Below, in pieces: positions 10,726 to 19,108 of a stretch of DNA of 64,000 bases. The translations under genes were made by a program, and so were the position numbers. The DNA is from Plasmopara viticola (Eukaryota > Oomycota > Peronosporomycetes > Peronosporales > Peronosporaceae), in the NCBI GenBank assembly GCA_001695595.3, contig MBPM02000008.1, positions 1,664,297 to 1,728,296 on the forward strand, written 5' to 3'. Position 1 is the first letter of the stretch. The number at the start of each line of letters is the position of its first letter. Under the pieces are notes generated by a model. That model was not told the DNA's origin. It worked only from the letters and a program-made list of their open reading frames with translations, and made no database searches.

Positions 10726-10895
10726 TAAGTTGCTTCTCAATCTACCGGTAACTGACTAATCTTACTGATATAAATACTAATTTACACTTTTTTGGAGTTG
10801 TACCTTTTATGTAAGCGACGGTCCTTGAATCTTACCTGAACAGATGTTTTGTTGTCGATGTTTCTTGGTGGAGGTTGTTATGCCGAAAAATTCAA

Positions 10896-10968
10896 GATCA
10901 ACTGGCTCAAACGGTAGAGCACTCGCTTTCCAAGCGGGAGGTCGTGGGTTCAAACCCCACAACGTACA
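10896..10968 (+). pseudogene. tRNA-Gly(TCC)-like sequence inside the LINE 3' UTR
   Basis: Plus-strand cloverleaf parts are clear: D stem GCTC/GAGC, anticodon stem CTCGC/GCGGG with loop TTTCCAA (anticodon TCC), and T arm GTGGG/CCCAC with loop TTCAAAC. The acceptor strands GATCAAC and AACGTAC hardly pair, so this is not a normal tRNA gene. It is antisense to the LINE and also present in copy 3, so it belongs to the family. It may be a captured tRNA or an old SINE head with usable Pol III boxes. Confidence 0.6.
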
Positions 10969-11199
10969 GCATTTGATTCCGGATCGCTTCCTCCATAACG
11001 TAGAATGGCCGATATGGGTTTCACAACCCTAGCCGAACAAACTTGGAGAGGGTGAGAAAGATCCTCCGCGCGTACACTAAGTCCCATTGGCGGAGTCCCT
11101 TCTGTCCAGTCTCCCGGGTACACTGTACCTTAAGAGGCAAAGACAAAACGGCTCCAGGTGTACAGAGGTCGGATCACTCATCAGAGTTTCCTTTTTAAC

Positions 11200-11210
11200 T
11201 TTTTTTTTTT
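11200..11210 (-). other. Internal A-rich tract after the ORF3 stop
   Basis: Eleven T on the plus strand, i.e. poly(A) in the LINE sense, a few bases after the ORF3 stop codon but ~500 bp before the real 3' end. LINE copies 2 and 3 also have such a tract just after their last stop codon. Confidence 0.8.
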
Positions 11211-11213
11211 CTT

Positions 11214-12457
11214 TTAAGTCACCTTCACCCTGCGGATGAACTTGATCATGCGCAGCCATGTCTGATCGCCGATGCCGGAGTCAATGCCGTCTTCGCGCAC
11301 GATGATGTCTTCGTCGTCTGTCACTTCCATCGCGAAGCAATGTGCACGCATGTTCCGCTTGAATGCACCGACGATGTATACTCCCGGCTTCAGCACTCGC
11401 ACGCCTTGCTCGTTTGGGAGGACTCGAGTCGCGAAAGCCATGGGGCCCGCACCATCGCCGTCAAAGAAGTTGACCCGGAGTGTCTTGAGGTCGAGCTTAA
11501 TCCCGCACTTGGTGACGCCCTTGGCGCAGTAGCGCAGGATCTCGCTTGTTTTGTGAAAGCCTTGTTGTAGCTGGACCTTCGCAGCAAGCGCGTCTGTCAG
11601 GTACTCCGACCAGATTGCCGGGAGAAGGGCGCCCTGTTCTTGGTAGCCAAGCAGCTCGAGCGCCATCTGAAAGGCATGTGGCACGCAGGAGTTGTCTTCA
11701 TTGTCAGCGACAGCTGCGAATGCTCGGGCGTTGCGGCTGATGAATGCTTGGAACGTCACCTCCCGGTTGGGATACCACTCGAGATACGAGTCGAGCGTCT
11801 CGACCAGGTTAGTATTGCCGTCTTCGATCAGCTGGTCTCGTGGCAGCCAGATCGGGTCGGCGCCGTCGCTCCAAGTCACACGATACTCGAAGCCGCTGGA
11901 CACCTCCCGTCGGTTGTCGATGCAGTCAATCTCGCCGACCTCAACGCTGGGCTTGGATCGCCGAGTGCGCTTGACTGGGCGCATAGCTTCGAGTTGGTCG
12001 GCTGTGCGCTTGCGGAGCGTGTAGCCGCACACAGTTGTTGTCGCAGCAAGGTCGAGAACAGGAGGCGGGGAAAACGAGGATGCTGGAGTCAGGATGAAAG
12101 GCCTGTCGTCGATACCGTCGTCGCTGTTGCCGTCGTCGCTGTGCTGTTGTTATTGCTTGCACCATCGTCGTCTCCTTCGCCATCTTCTTCGCCGCACTGT
12201 GAGGCTGGTGGTACGTCGGACGGCCCATCCATGGTGTCGTCGACCAGCCCCTCCTCTTCCATCGGTTTCTCAACCCTACCCTCACCGCTCTTGTCCGAGT
12301 TCTCTGCCTGGCTTTCCTCTGGGCTCATGCCCCCCGTCCCCCTTTCGGGTGCAGCCGGAGACAATACAGTCCGCAGAGGGAAGTCAGGTTTCGAACCGGT
12401 TAAGGCGGCTTGGGTAAAGTCGACGGGGCCGATGGCGTGGAGGTGCTGAGGGGACAT
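11214..12457 (-). CDS. LINE copy 1 ORF3: chromodomain plus putative cysteine protease
   Basis: A third LINE protein downstream of reverse transcriptase. The likely start is the ATG at 12457 (MSPQHLHAIG), 131 bases after the RT stop; an intact version would be about 414 residues. An acidic, Ser/Thr-rich N-terminal part is followed by a continuous frame from about 12140 to the stop. Counting from the Met-like codon at 12032, residues about 32-86 look like a chromodomain (FEYRVTWSDG, then IWLPRDQL). Residues about 108-250 look like a papain-fold protease, with candidate Cys116 (DNSCVPHAF), His231 (RAHCFAME) and Asp248. Copy 1 lacks one G near 12140 compared with copy 3, which breaks the frame. 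The protease call is by motif only. Some LINEs (Dualen) carry an OTU-type protease; a chromodomain could tether the element to chromatin. Confidence 0.72.
12313..12384 (-). ncRNA. Conserved 72-nt structured element inside ORF3 of LINE copy 1
   Basis: The 59-base core (from gggctcatg to cgcagagg) differs by one base from two copies in the 3' UTR of the diverged LINE copy 2. It is bracketed by complementary arms CTTTCCTCTG and CAGAGGGAAG. Inside, GGGC/GCCC, CCC/GGG and CGGA/UCCG hairpins can form. It also encodes PLRTVLSPAAPERG in the ORF3 frame. Function unknown; RNA structure is inferred. Confidence 0.55.
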
Positions 12458-12587
12458 CTTGGTTCGCTTGTGCAGGTGCGGGAAAATTCGGAAATGAGAC
12501 GTTTGGACTTGTGGCGGTCTGTGGCGGAAATTAATAACTCTCAAACAGCATAATGTCGACTCGATTTTCTCGATCGGAGGACTTCGG

Positions 12588-15500
12588 TCATAAACTTGAC
12601 TTAACACTGGTGATGTTCGGTTGCCGGTCTGCAAAGTCACCGAATGCCGAATGAGTCTTCATCGCTTCGATCACTCGTTGTAGCCCGCGACTCTCTTCCC
12701 GATCGTACAACCGCCGTTGGAAGAACCGAACGTGCGCACAGAACGTCGAGAAGATCACCGCGAGCGCCGGAGCTACTGGTGTCGGCTGTCTTCCGTCGAA
12801 CAGACACCTGTTGCGATCCGTCCAAATCGTGTGTAGCGTCTCAGCTCGGAGAACGTGCCACACGTCGTGTACTACGTCAGCGCACTCGTCCCAGTCTTCG
12901 CGGACGCGCAGCTTGTTCCCGAGAGCGATGTCAAGCCAGCCAGAGCGAGAGACGAAGAAAGGCGAGACGAGTATCAAGACCTGCCGCCACAACTGCGATG
13001 CGGGCATGCAGTCGAAGAACAGGTGTTGTTCCGTCTCGATTGCTTCGCAGCTGTCGCGCACACAGATGCGGATGCCCGGACGTGATGGTTCCAGGAACCA
13101 AAAGCGTGAGCGCACGGGAAGCAGCCGGAACGCGAGTCGAAACTGCAAGTCGTCGAAGACCGGCAGCAAGATCTTACTCAGTCTCCTGCCGTGTTTGACG
13201 AATGCCTTGATTCGGTGTTCGTTGACACGCTGAGAGAAGATGGTCATCGGATGTGGCTTGCTCGGCAGCTTGGGTGTCCAGATGACTTGCAGAAGCGCCG
13301 ATCTCGGGATCGCCGGGATCAAGCACTTCCTCGTGCCACTCGTGCATCCCAAGTGCGGGAGTAGACGCTGCGAGCTGGTGTTTGACGAGTTTCGCACCAG
13401 CTGCAGTGCACCAAGTCGATCCACAATCTGCGTTGCCTCGCCATACAGTGCACGTAGCCACTTTGCTTGTACACCCGGCAGAACCGGTACAAATGTGAAG
13501 TCGATGTGGCGTTGGACGAAGTCTTCACAGGTCGGCCACGCCTCACCCTCGAGTCGGAAGTCGGCAAGCGACCGCAGATTAAACACACGCGAGACATGCA
13601 GACGAAAGCTGCGCTGTGGCTCGGGAACCATGCCGAGACATCGTCGATGTGCTTCTGTTGTTGCTGTCCGCATGGCCTTCTCATAGTGCAGCTCTGCGTC
13701 TGCATGGAACCAGATCGGCTGATTTAGACCATACATTGCGCGATCGTTCGGCGGCAGGCCGCGCCACGTAATCTCCCAGCGCGACTTGTACCACCACGTC
13801 CACGTTGCTCTCCACCATATTGACACTTGACTCCATCCGATGAGCTTGCCGTGTCGAAGCGGAGAGATTGTGAGGAAATCCAGCGCGGTGCGTCTGCCGT
13901 AGCAAGGCATCACGGATGTCAGTAACTCAACGCTCGCAGTTGCCCAGTTCCTCACATGGGTCGCACTCGCCGCGTGCATGAACTGCAGCAGTAGTGCGAG
14001 ACGCTGACACCTAAGCTGCGCGTCGAGTCTTGGAATTCCCAATCCACCGTCACTGCGCCGCTGGTGCAAGAACTCACTCGGGATGAGCTGTACATGCTTT
14101 GCATCGCGGTCGTGTTTGCGGCATAAGACGAAGCGGTTGAGCATCGACTGCCAGCGTCGCACAACTGTCTGTGGAATTGCTACATGCTGTGTGTAGTGCC
14201 ACAGGCGCGAGAGCACCATCGTCTGTGCTACTAGGAGTCGACCACGAAGCGTGCGCGCGCGTCGGTACCAAGCCTTAAAGCCGTCGTAAAAGCGCTGATC
14301 AAGAAACTCGATGATCATGTTGTTTAGAGGCGCTTGTCCGAATGGAATGCCCAAGTATTTGACCGTGTCCGTGCGCGCGAGTACATGGACGCCAGGCATC
14401 GCAGGGCATACGACATTCCGATTCAGCGCCAGCAGCACAGACTTGGACAAGTTGAGTTTTGCACCAGAGCCTTGGCAATACTCGTCCACGGACGCAAGTT
14501 GCTCCTGGAGGTTCACGATCGAGCTGGCGAGAAGCGTCGAGTCGTCCGCGAAAAATACACTTGTCACCGTGTGGTCTGCGTTCAGGCACAGGCCGTGTTC
14601 CTCGTGCGCGCGCAGCATGTTCCCGAGCGGCTTGATCGTGAGCACGAAGAGTAACGCCGAGAGCGGATCGCCTTGCTTCACGCCGCGTGTCGGATGTAAT
14701 GCTGGCTGGACGTTGCCGTTGATCAGCAAGTGCGCTTGGGGGTTCGTGTACAACAGTCGGATCCACTTGATGAAGCTCTGTCCAAAGCCCATGCGCTTAA
14801 GCAGCCGGAACATGTAGTCCCAGTTGACGCGGTCGAAGGCCTTCTGAAAGTCCAAGAATAGCGCGTATGCCTCTTCGTCACGGTTTGTGACGAGTTCTTG
14901 TAGGTCGGATAGGAAGCGCACGTGGTGATGGATCGAGCGGCCTTTGACAAATCCCTTCTGGTCCGGATGGATCAAATCAAGGATTACGCCCTGCAGCCGA
15001 AACGTAAGCGCTTTCGAAAGCACCTTCACATCGACTGGTATGAGCGCGATCGGCCGGTAATTGCTAGGCTCGGCGCGTGAGCCCTTTTTGTGGAGTAGCA
15101 CGACGGCCGACTTGCGCTGAGACGCCAGGAGCTCACCGCGTCGGAGTCGGTCTGAGAACACAATCGCCAAGCACTCGCCAAACACGTCGGGCGCCACCTG
15201 GTAGAAACCAGCGGTCAAGCCATCCATTCCCGGCGATGACGTCGCCTTCATATGCTTGATCGCACCTGCGAGGTCTGCTGCTGTCAACTCAGCGTCGAGC
15301 ATCTCGCGGTCAGAGTCCGCGACAAAGCACGAGACTGAGTCGAGAAGCTTGCGCTGCATGGCGTCATTGGGTGGATGAGCTCGTCCTCCAGGGCTGTCAA
15401 GGTCTCCCATTTCAGACCCCCAGTGCTCCAGGAAGCGGAGCGAGATCTCGTGCGGATTCGTCGAGACACTTCCACTTGGTGTCACAACTTCCTCGATCGA

Positions 15501-15614
15501 GACTCGTCGCAAGCTCGTGTCCAGCGGACGGAAGAAGTGCTTCGTGGACTTCTCGGAGTTGGCGGCCTGGAAGTCGAACGCAGTGTCTTGATTGTACTGA
15601 CTCGTCCGCATCAC
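12588..15614 (-). CDS. LINE copy 1 ORF2b: reverse transcriptase
   Basis: A 1008-residue frame whose ATG overlaps the endonuclease stop in TGATG (the first Met shown is a GTG one codon earlier). It copies element RNA at the nicked target. Motifs in order: SSPGMDG (about 127-132), NYRPIAL (185), DQKGFVKGRS (218-227), motif A LDFQKAFD with Asp255, motif B GVKQGDPLS (311-319), catalytic FADD (355-358), motif D KLNLSKS, motif E KYLGIP (419-424). A C-x4-C-x7-H-x4-C knuckle (C851, C856, H864, C869, ending HLFFDC) is the zf-RVT type. There is no RNase H. The architecture fits the L1/Tx1 superfamily. In LINE copy 2 this domain is fused in frame to the endonuclease. Confidence 0.95.
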   Translation of the reverse strand: MMRTSQYNQDTAFDFQAANSEKSTKHFFRPLDTSLRRVSIEEVVTPSGSVSTNPHEISLRFLEHWGSEMGDLDSPGGRAHPPNDAMQRKLLDSVSCFVADSDREMLDAELTAADLAGAIKHMKATSSPGMDGLTAGFYQVAPDVFGECLAIVFSDRLRRGELLASQRKSAVVLLHKKGSRAEPSNYRPIALIPVDVKVLSKALTFRLQGVILDLIHPDQKGFVKGRSIHHHVRFLSDLQELVTNRDEEAYALFLDFQKAFDRVNWDYMFRLLKRMGFGQSFIKWIRLLYTNPQAHLLINGNVQPALHPTRGVKQGDPLSALLFVLTIKPLGNMLRAHEEHGLCLNADHTVTSVFFADDSTLLASSIVNLQEQLASVDEYCQGSGAKLNLSKSVLLALNRNVVCPAMPGVHVLARTDTVKYLGIPFGQAPLNNMIIEFLDQRFYDGFKAWYRRARTLRGRLLVAQTMVLSRLWHYTQHVAIPQTVVRRWQSMLNRFVLCRKHDRDAKHVQLIPSEFLHQRRSDGGLGIPRLDAQLRCQRLALLLQFMHAASATHVRNWATASVELLTSVMPCYGRRTALDFLTISPLRHGKLIGWSQVSIWWRATWTWWYKSRWEITWRGLPPNDRAMYGLNQPIWFHADAELHYEKAMRTATTEAHRRCLGMVPEPQRSFRLHVSRVFNLRSLADFRLEGEAWPTCEDFVQRHIDFTFVPVLPGVQAKWLRALYGEATQIVDRLGALQLVRNSSNTSSQRLLPHLGCTSGTRKCLIPAIPRSALLQVIWTPKLPSKPHPMTIFSQRVNEHRIKAFVKHGRRLSKILLPVFDDLQFRLAFRLLPVRSRFWFLEPSRPGIRICVRDSCEAIETEQHLFFDCMPASQLWRQVLILVSPFFVSRSGWLDIALGNKLRVREDWDECADVVHDVWHVLRAETLHTIWTDRNRCLFDGRQPTPVAPALAVIFSTFCAHVRFFQRRLYDREESRGLQRVIEAMKTHSAFGDFADRQPNITSVKSSL

Positions 15615-16663
15615 CGTCTCTTGTAGTTGCTCATAGCTTCGTCGAAGAGCTCGCGGTCAATGTCACTCGACGACACGCGGAACCGCGCGGCAGCTTGATC
15701 CAGCGCGACGCGGGAGCCCTCGATGGCTTGTGAGTCCTGCTGTCTGAGCTTCTTCTGCATGTCTTGTAGCTGCTTCTTGATGCTCGCCTTCCACTGGTCC
15801 CAGATCTTACCCGGGTTCTCCACGCTGCGCAGTTGATCACGTATTATCTCTGCTTCCTTCTCGATCGCCGAAACGACCTGTGGGAAGTCTAGCAGGTACC
15901 GTGGGAACTTCCAGTATCCACGACCGTGAAGCTGCGTGCTGGAGCGGAGCGAGACGCTGTGCGCAAGGTGGTCGCCGGCATGCTTGGGCAAGAAGTACTT
16001 GGACTTGTCGTAAAAGCGGTCACAGAACCGTTCCGACATCAAGATGTAGTCCAGCCGGTTCTTCCGTGGAAGCGGACCGGTGAATACGTCATTGTGGATC
16101 CGCCAGGCGTCGACGACCCCAAGCTTTGCGAGCCACTCCAGACAGCTGGAACGACTTGAGTCGTAGCGCAGATCGGGCGTAGAGCAGTCTAGTCGCGGAT
16201 CAAGCGGTGTGTTCAGGTCCCCGAGCACTAAGTGCGTCGCGTCATCCTCAAATCCATCGGTCGACAGACTCATGAAGAATTGTTGCTTCTCTTGGCGATC
16301 AACTGGTGCGTACACGTTGTGAATGTAGACGGGAGCAGGCTCGACGGTCACTTTCACGACGAGGTACCTCCCTGACACTGAAAGGCGCGATATCTCAGCA
16401 GCCGTGTCGAAGCCGGGGAAATCGGAGCGTAATAGCGTCAGGACTCCATTGCATCGACCACGCGTGGGTCGACCCAGTAACGCGTTTGGGTCATTTACGA
16501 AGATTTTGTGCGTGAAGCTCGAGTCGAGGTGGAAATTGAAGGTTGAGAGGTGTTGTGCGTCGCCAAACTTGGTTTCTTGGACGCACGACACCGAATGCTT
16601 TGAGAGGAGGTTGTCAATGAAAAGGTGGCCGTTTTTCTTGATGCCGTTGGTGTTCACGGTCAT
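15611..16663 (-). CDS. LINE copy 1 ORF2a: APE-type endonuclease
   Basis: A 350-residue endonuclease/exonuclease/phosphatase domain that would nick the tRNA-Thr target and prime reverse transcription. Expected APE residues are seen: Asn6 in NTNG, Glu30 in QETK, NVYAP (116-120), GDLN (148-151, Asp149 and Asn151), LDYI (Asp205), and GDH (230-232) for the catalytic His. It lacks three residues at about 192 (9 bases at ~16089) present in both other LINEs. The frame ends in TGA that overlaps the RT ATG. The frame is open upstream to the ORF1 stop, so this Met may not be the true start; it lies 44 bases downstream of ORF1. Confidence 0.92.
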   Translation of the reverse strand: MTVNTNGIKKNGHLFIDNLLSKHSVSCVQETKFGDAQHLSTFNFHLDSSFTHKIFVNDPNALLGRPTRGRCNGVLTLLRSDFPGFDTAAEISRLSVSGRYLVVKVTVEPAPVYIHNVYAPVDRQEKQQFFMSLSTDGFEDDATHLVLGDLNTPLDPRLDCSTPDLRYDSSRSSCLEWLAKLGVVDAWRIHNDVFTGPLPRKNRLDYILMSERFCDRFYDKSKYFLPKHAGDHLAHSVSLRSSTQLHGRGYWKFPRYLLDFPQVVSAIEKEAEIIRDQLRSVENPGKIWDQWKASIKKQLQDMQKKLRQQDSQAIEGSRVALDQAAARFRVSSSDIDRELFDEAMSNYKRR

Positions 16664-16706
16664 CAGAGAGACGGCATTCCAGGCGTGCTGTGCAGCCGAG
16701 GCAACT

Positions 16707-17795
16707 TTAGCAACGGGTGGACAAGCCTCCCGCTACCGTCATTGCGTGGCCGTCAGCATCCACGCAGACCTTCAGCACCGACGAGTCGACCGGGTAGTAA
16801 CCTTCGAGCTTTCGCAGCGCCTCTAGGTCGTCGAGCAAGTGACCTTGCCACTGTACCTCACTCCACTGCTGCAAGCAGTGTGAGCCAAGGTCTGACCGCA
16901 GCAGTCGCAGCAGCGTGTTTGGGTGCAGGAAACGCATGTGGTGCGCCGGGATCCACTCAACCGGCTGGCCCGTAACGTACTGGACCCAATGGTCGTTCTT
17001 AAACAGCGTCGGTGCGATCGACATGAGTGCGAGCTCAAACATGCCGAGCGCCTTGGACGCACGCGACAGCTCTGTGATCGCGTCTGTGTGGGTCCACCAC
17101 TTGGCACACTCCTTGAAGATGTCTTGACGCTTCGGCAACATCGACATCCCCATGACGCGCTTCCACTTCGTCACAAATGTTGTGTCTTCGTCAGGATACG
17201 TCGCGCACAACACGCGGTTGATCGCGTGAAGCTGGGCGAGCTCCTCGATCGAGTTGCCGTCACCATCCATCGCGATCGATAGCGCGCTGTTGAACGCGAG
17301 CGGACAAGCAGCGGCCGACTTCACGATGTGGTCGGGGTTTGTCGCGTTCTCGATGAGCTTCACCATACTGGGAACCTTTGCGTCTGCTTCTGTGAGACGG
17401 TCCGGGAGAATGTTGAGCAGTGCTGTATTCTCATCGTTGATCATCGACTCGGTCACCTCAAGTATCGGCGACGCCTTAGCTGCCTTCTTGATCCTTGTGT
17501 GGTGCTTCTCAACGAAGAATGCCGACTCCGCTGCGGTCGTCAGCGCCTCGGGACGCTTCACATTGGTCGGCACGACCTGCTTGCGCACGCCGTGCTTCTT
17601 GTTCGCGGTGGCGTTTTTGACCACGAGATCGACTTCCATAGACTGGAGTGCTTCGAAGTAGTTTGCAGTCGCGACGCCATCGAGGGGCTGCGGTTGCTGC
17701 TTCGTGAGCAAAGCAGTGAAGTCGATGTCACTGCGTCTACGCCTCTTTTTATTCTGGACCGTCGAGAATACGTCCGCGTTGCTGCCATTCATCAA
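16707..17795 (-). CDS. LINE copy 1 ORF1, C-terminal part
   Basis: 362 residues matching the C-terminal half of the uninterrupted 847-residue ORF1 of LINE copy 2 (shared QPLDGVATANYF, DENTALLN, NATNPDHI, VEWIPAHH and QWQGHLLD). I recognise no known domain. The first ATG is shown, but the homology continues upstream in this frame to the G9 tract at 17837-17845. This is therefore the second half of one split ORF1, not an independent gene. It ends with TAA; the ORF2 frame, offset by one base, runs across the stop. Confidence 0.85.
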   Translation of the reverse strand: MMNGSNADVFSTVQNKKRRRRSDIDFTALLTKQQPQPLDGVATANYFEALQSMEVDLVVKNATANKKHGVRKQVVPTNVKRPEALTTAAESAFFVEKHHTRIKKAAKASPILEVTESMINDENTALLNILPDRLTEADAKVPSMVKLIENATNPDHIVKSAAACPLAFNSALSIAMDGDGNSIEELAQLHAINRVLCATYPDEDTTFVTKWKRVMGMSMLPKRQDIFKECAKWWTHTDAITELSRASKALGMFELALMSIAPTLFKNDHWVQYVTGQPVEWIPAHHMRFLHPNTLLRLLRSDLGSHCLQQWSEVQWQGHLLDDLEALRKLEGYYPVDSSVLKVCVDADGHAMTVAGGLSTRC

Positions 17796-19108
17796 GAGTA
17801 AGATCGGAGCTTTCGTCTTGCCGTTAGGACTGCCGGGGGGGGGAATTTTCCGTTGGATCCTTCGAACGTTGAGATCGACAGAGCGTCGTCTTGGGTGGTT
17901 GGGATCTTCGCGAGCTGGTTGGTGCCAGGAGGCGAGCCATGCGGAGCTCCGCTTTGGAGCTTCCCATTGCGCTTCTTGGACTCCTCAACTGCCTTCTGCA
18001 GCGAGGTCATTTGCTTGCCGGTTGACGCCGCTTGCGTAGGGATCGTTGGCATAGCTTGTTGATGTTTCTTGGGTTGCTTCGACGCCTGTGACGACGACGA
18101 CGGCGACTCGACCGGAGGGTCTGGACGCGGGAAGACTTCGTCGCTTGTGAGCAGGTCGATGCCGTGGAGCGAGCGATAACCATACGGTAGACGCTCGGAC
18201 TGAAACAATGCGCTCTTGCCGTGAGCTGGGTGCAGCTTGTTGTCGAACAGGATCTGGTCACATACCGAGCCGTTCACCATCAGCTGTAGTGGACACGTGT
18301 TCGAGAGGAAGTACACTCGCCACGTCGCCGAAGTGATGCCGGTAGCCATATTTACCTCGCGGAACGTGTCATAGATCGGCTTGCACCCAAGGATGAAGAG
18401 CCGATGCAGGATCGCGTCCGTGTTAGTGTCCGAATCGACGTTGGAAATGTCGAGGAAGTACTTGCCTGCGAGGACGTCGAACTCCTTGAACGAGAAGACA
18501 CCGCCCAAGATGTTCACTTTTGTGCGCTCAAGCTTGAGGCAGGCTTCCTTTGTCTTGATCTTTATGCGTAAATTACCGCCAGGGAGCTTCGACACTTGGC
18601 CGATCGCATGCTCGCTGTACAGGTTCTCAAGCGCGTCGTTACCGTGGTGCGAACCAGCCAGCGACGCCATGATCTTCTGTAGCGGAGTCTTCGCGAAAGT
18701 GCGACCCGTGTCAATGACCATGTCGTAACGCGCGCGGGGCAATGCGTACGGCCGCGCTTGGTCCATCTGCGAGGCGATGAATGACCAGCCACGCCCAGCA
18801 GCGTACTGGCGCTCGATCGACTCGATGTCACACGCGAGCGGTTTTGGCGTCTCGATGCGGCTTCTATTCGCTTCGACTTTGGCTTCGTCGCGACGGATGG
18901 TCTCCTGCTCTCGCAGCAGTGCGGCCATCGTTGGACGCTTGTCGATAGGTGTAGTCAACGCTTTAACAGTTGGAGGTAACTCCATCGGCTCGTCATTGTG
19001 ATCTGCGATCACAGTCGTGCTGCAGTCCACGGCGTTGGCGGGGGAAAGAACAACAGCAGACACGGCAGCAGCAGCGACGTTAGTGACAGAAATCGGAGGC
19101 GCATCCAT
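17792..19108 (-). CDS. LINE copy 1 ORF1, N-terminal part (RRM-like)
   Basis: 438 residues, probably the RNA-binding ORF1 protein that packages element RNA. A low-complexity start is followed by a region shared with copy 2 (TPKPLA, IERQYA, LPRARYDMVI). Two stretches look like RRM folds: about 127-208 (YDMVIDTG to GGVFSFKEF) and about 215-285 (YFLDISNVDSDTNT to TSATWRVYF). No CCHC knuckle is present. The frame leaves the homology at a run of nine G (17837-17845 on the plus strand) and stops soon after; one more base in the run would join it to the C-terminal part. A Ser/Pro-rich open stretch upstream (19439-19080) in another frame may be a further N-terminal portion lost by frameshift. Confidence 0.88.
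   Translation of the reverse strand: MDAPPISVTNVAAAAVSAVVLSPANAVDCSTTVIADHNDEPMELPPTVKALTTPIDKRPTMAALLREQETIRRDEAKVEANRSRIETPKPLACDIESIERQYAAGRGWSFIASQMDQARPYALPRARYDMVIDTGRTFAKTPLQKIMASLAGSHHGNDALENLYSEHAIGQVSKLPGGNLRIKIKTKEACLKLERTKVNILGGVFSFKEFDVLAGKYFLDISNVDSDTNTDAILHRLFILGCKPIYDTFREVNMATGITSATWRVYFLSNTCPLQLMVNGSVCDQILFDNKLHPAHGKSALFQSERLPYGYRSLHGIDLLTSDEVFPRPDPPVESPSSSSQASKQPKKHQQAMPTIPTQAASTGKQMTSLQKAVEESKKRNGKLQSGAPHGSPPGTNQLAKIPTTQDDALSISTFEGSNGKFPPPAVLTARRKLRSYS

Larger units (their letters stand above)
10696..11213 (-). other. LINE copy 1 3' UTR
   Basis: Non-coding stretch after the ORF3 stop. From the stop outward it holds an A-rich tract (T run at 11200-11210 on the plus strand), about 230 bp with no recognised motif, an antisense tRNA-Gly-like sequence (10896-10968), about 170 AT-rich bases, and the terminal hairpin at 10705-10725. 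Confidence 0.75.

Noticed and set aside
11176..11200. CTGATGAG on the minus strand as a hammerhead ribozyme core
   Set aside because: No GAAA strand, cleavage triplet or stems in the required order nearby; GGAAAC precedes it with too little space for stems III and I.
12313..12384. The conserved element as an HDV-like, twister or hammerhead ribozyme
   Set aside because: I could not fit the required core nucleotides or pseudoknot on either strand; left as structured RNA of unknown role.
12644..13727. Plus-strand open frames of 76-184 residues opposite RT
   Set aside because: They are GC-rich antisense shadows of the RT and ORF3 frames, repeated in copy 3, with no recognisable motif.
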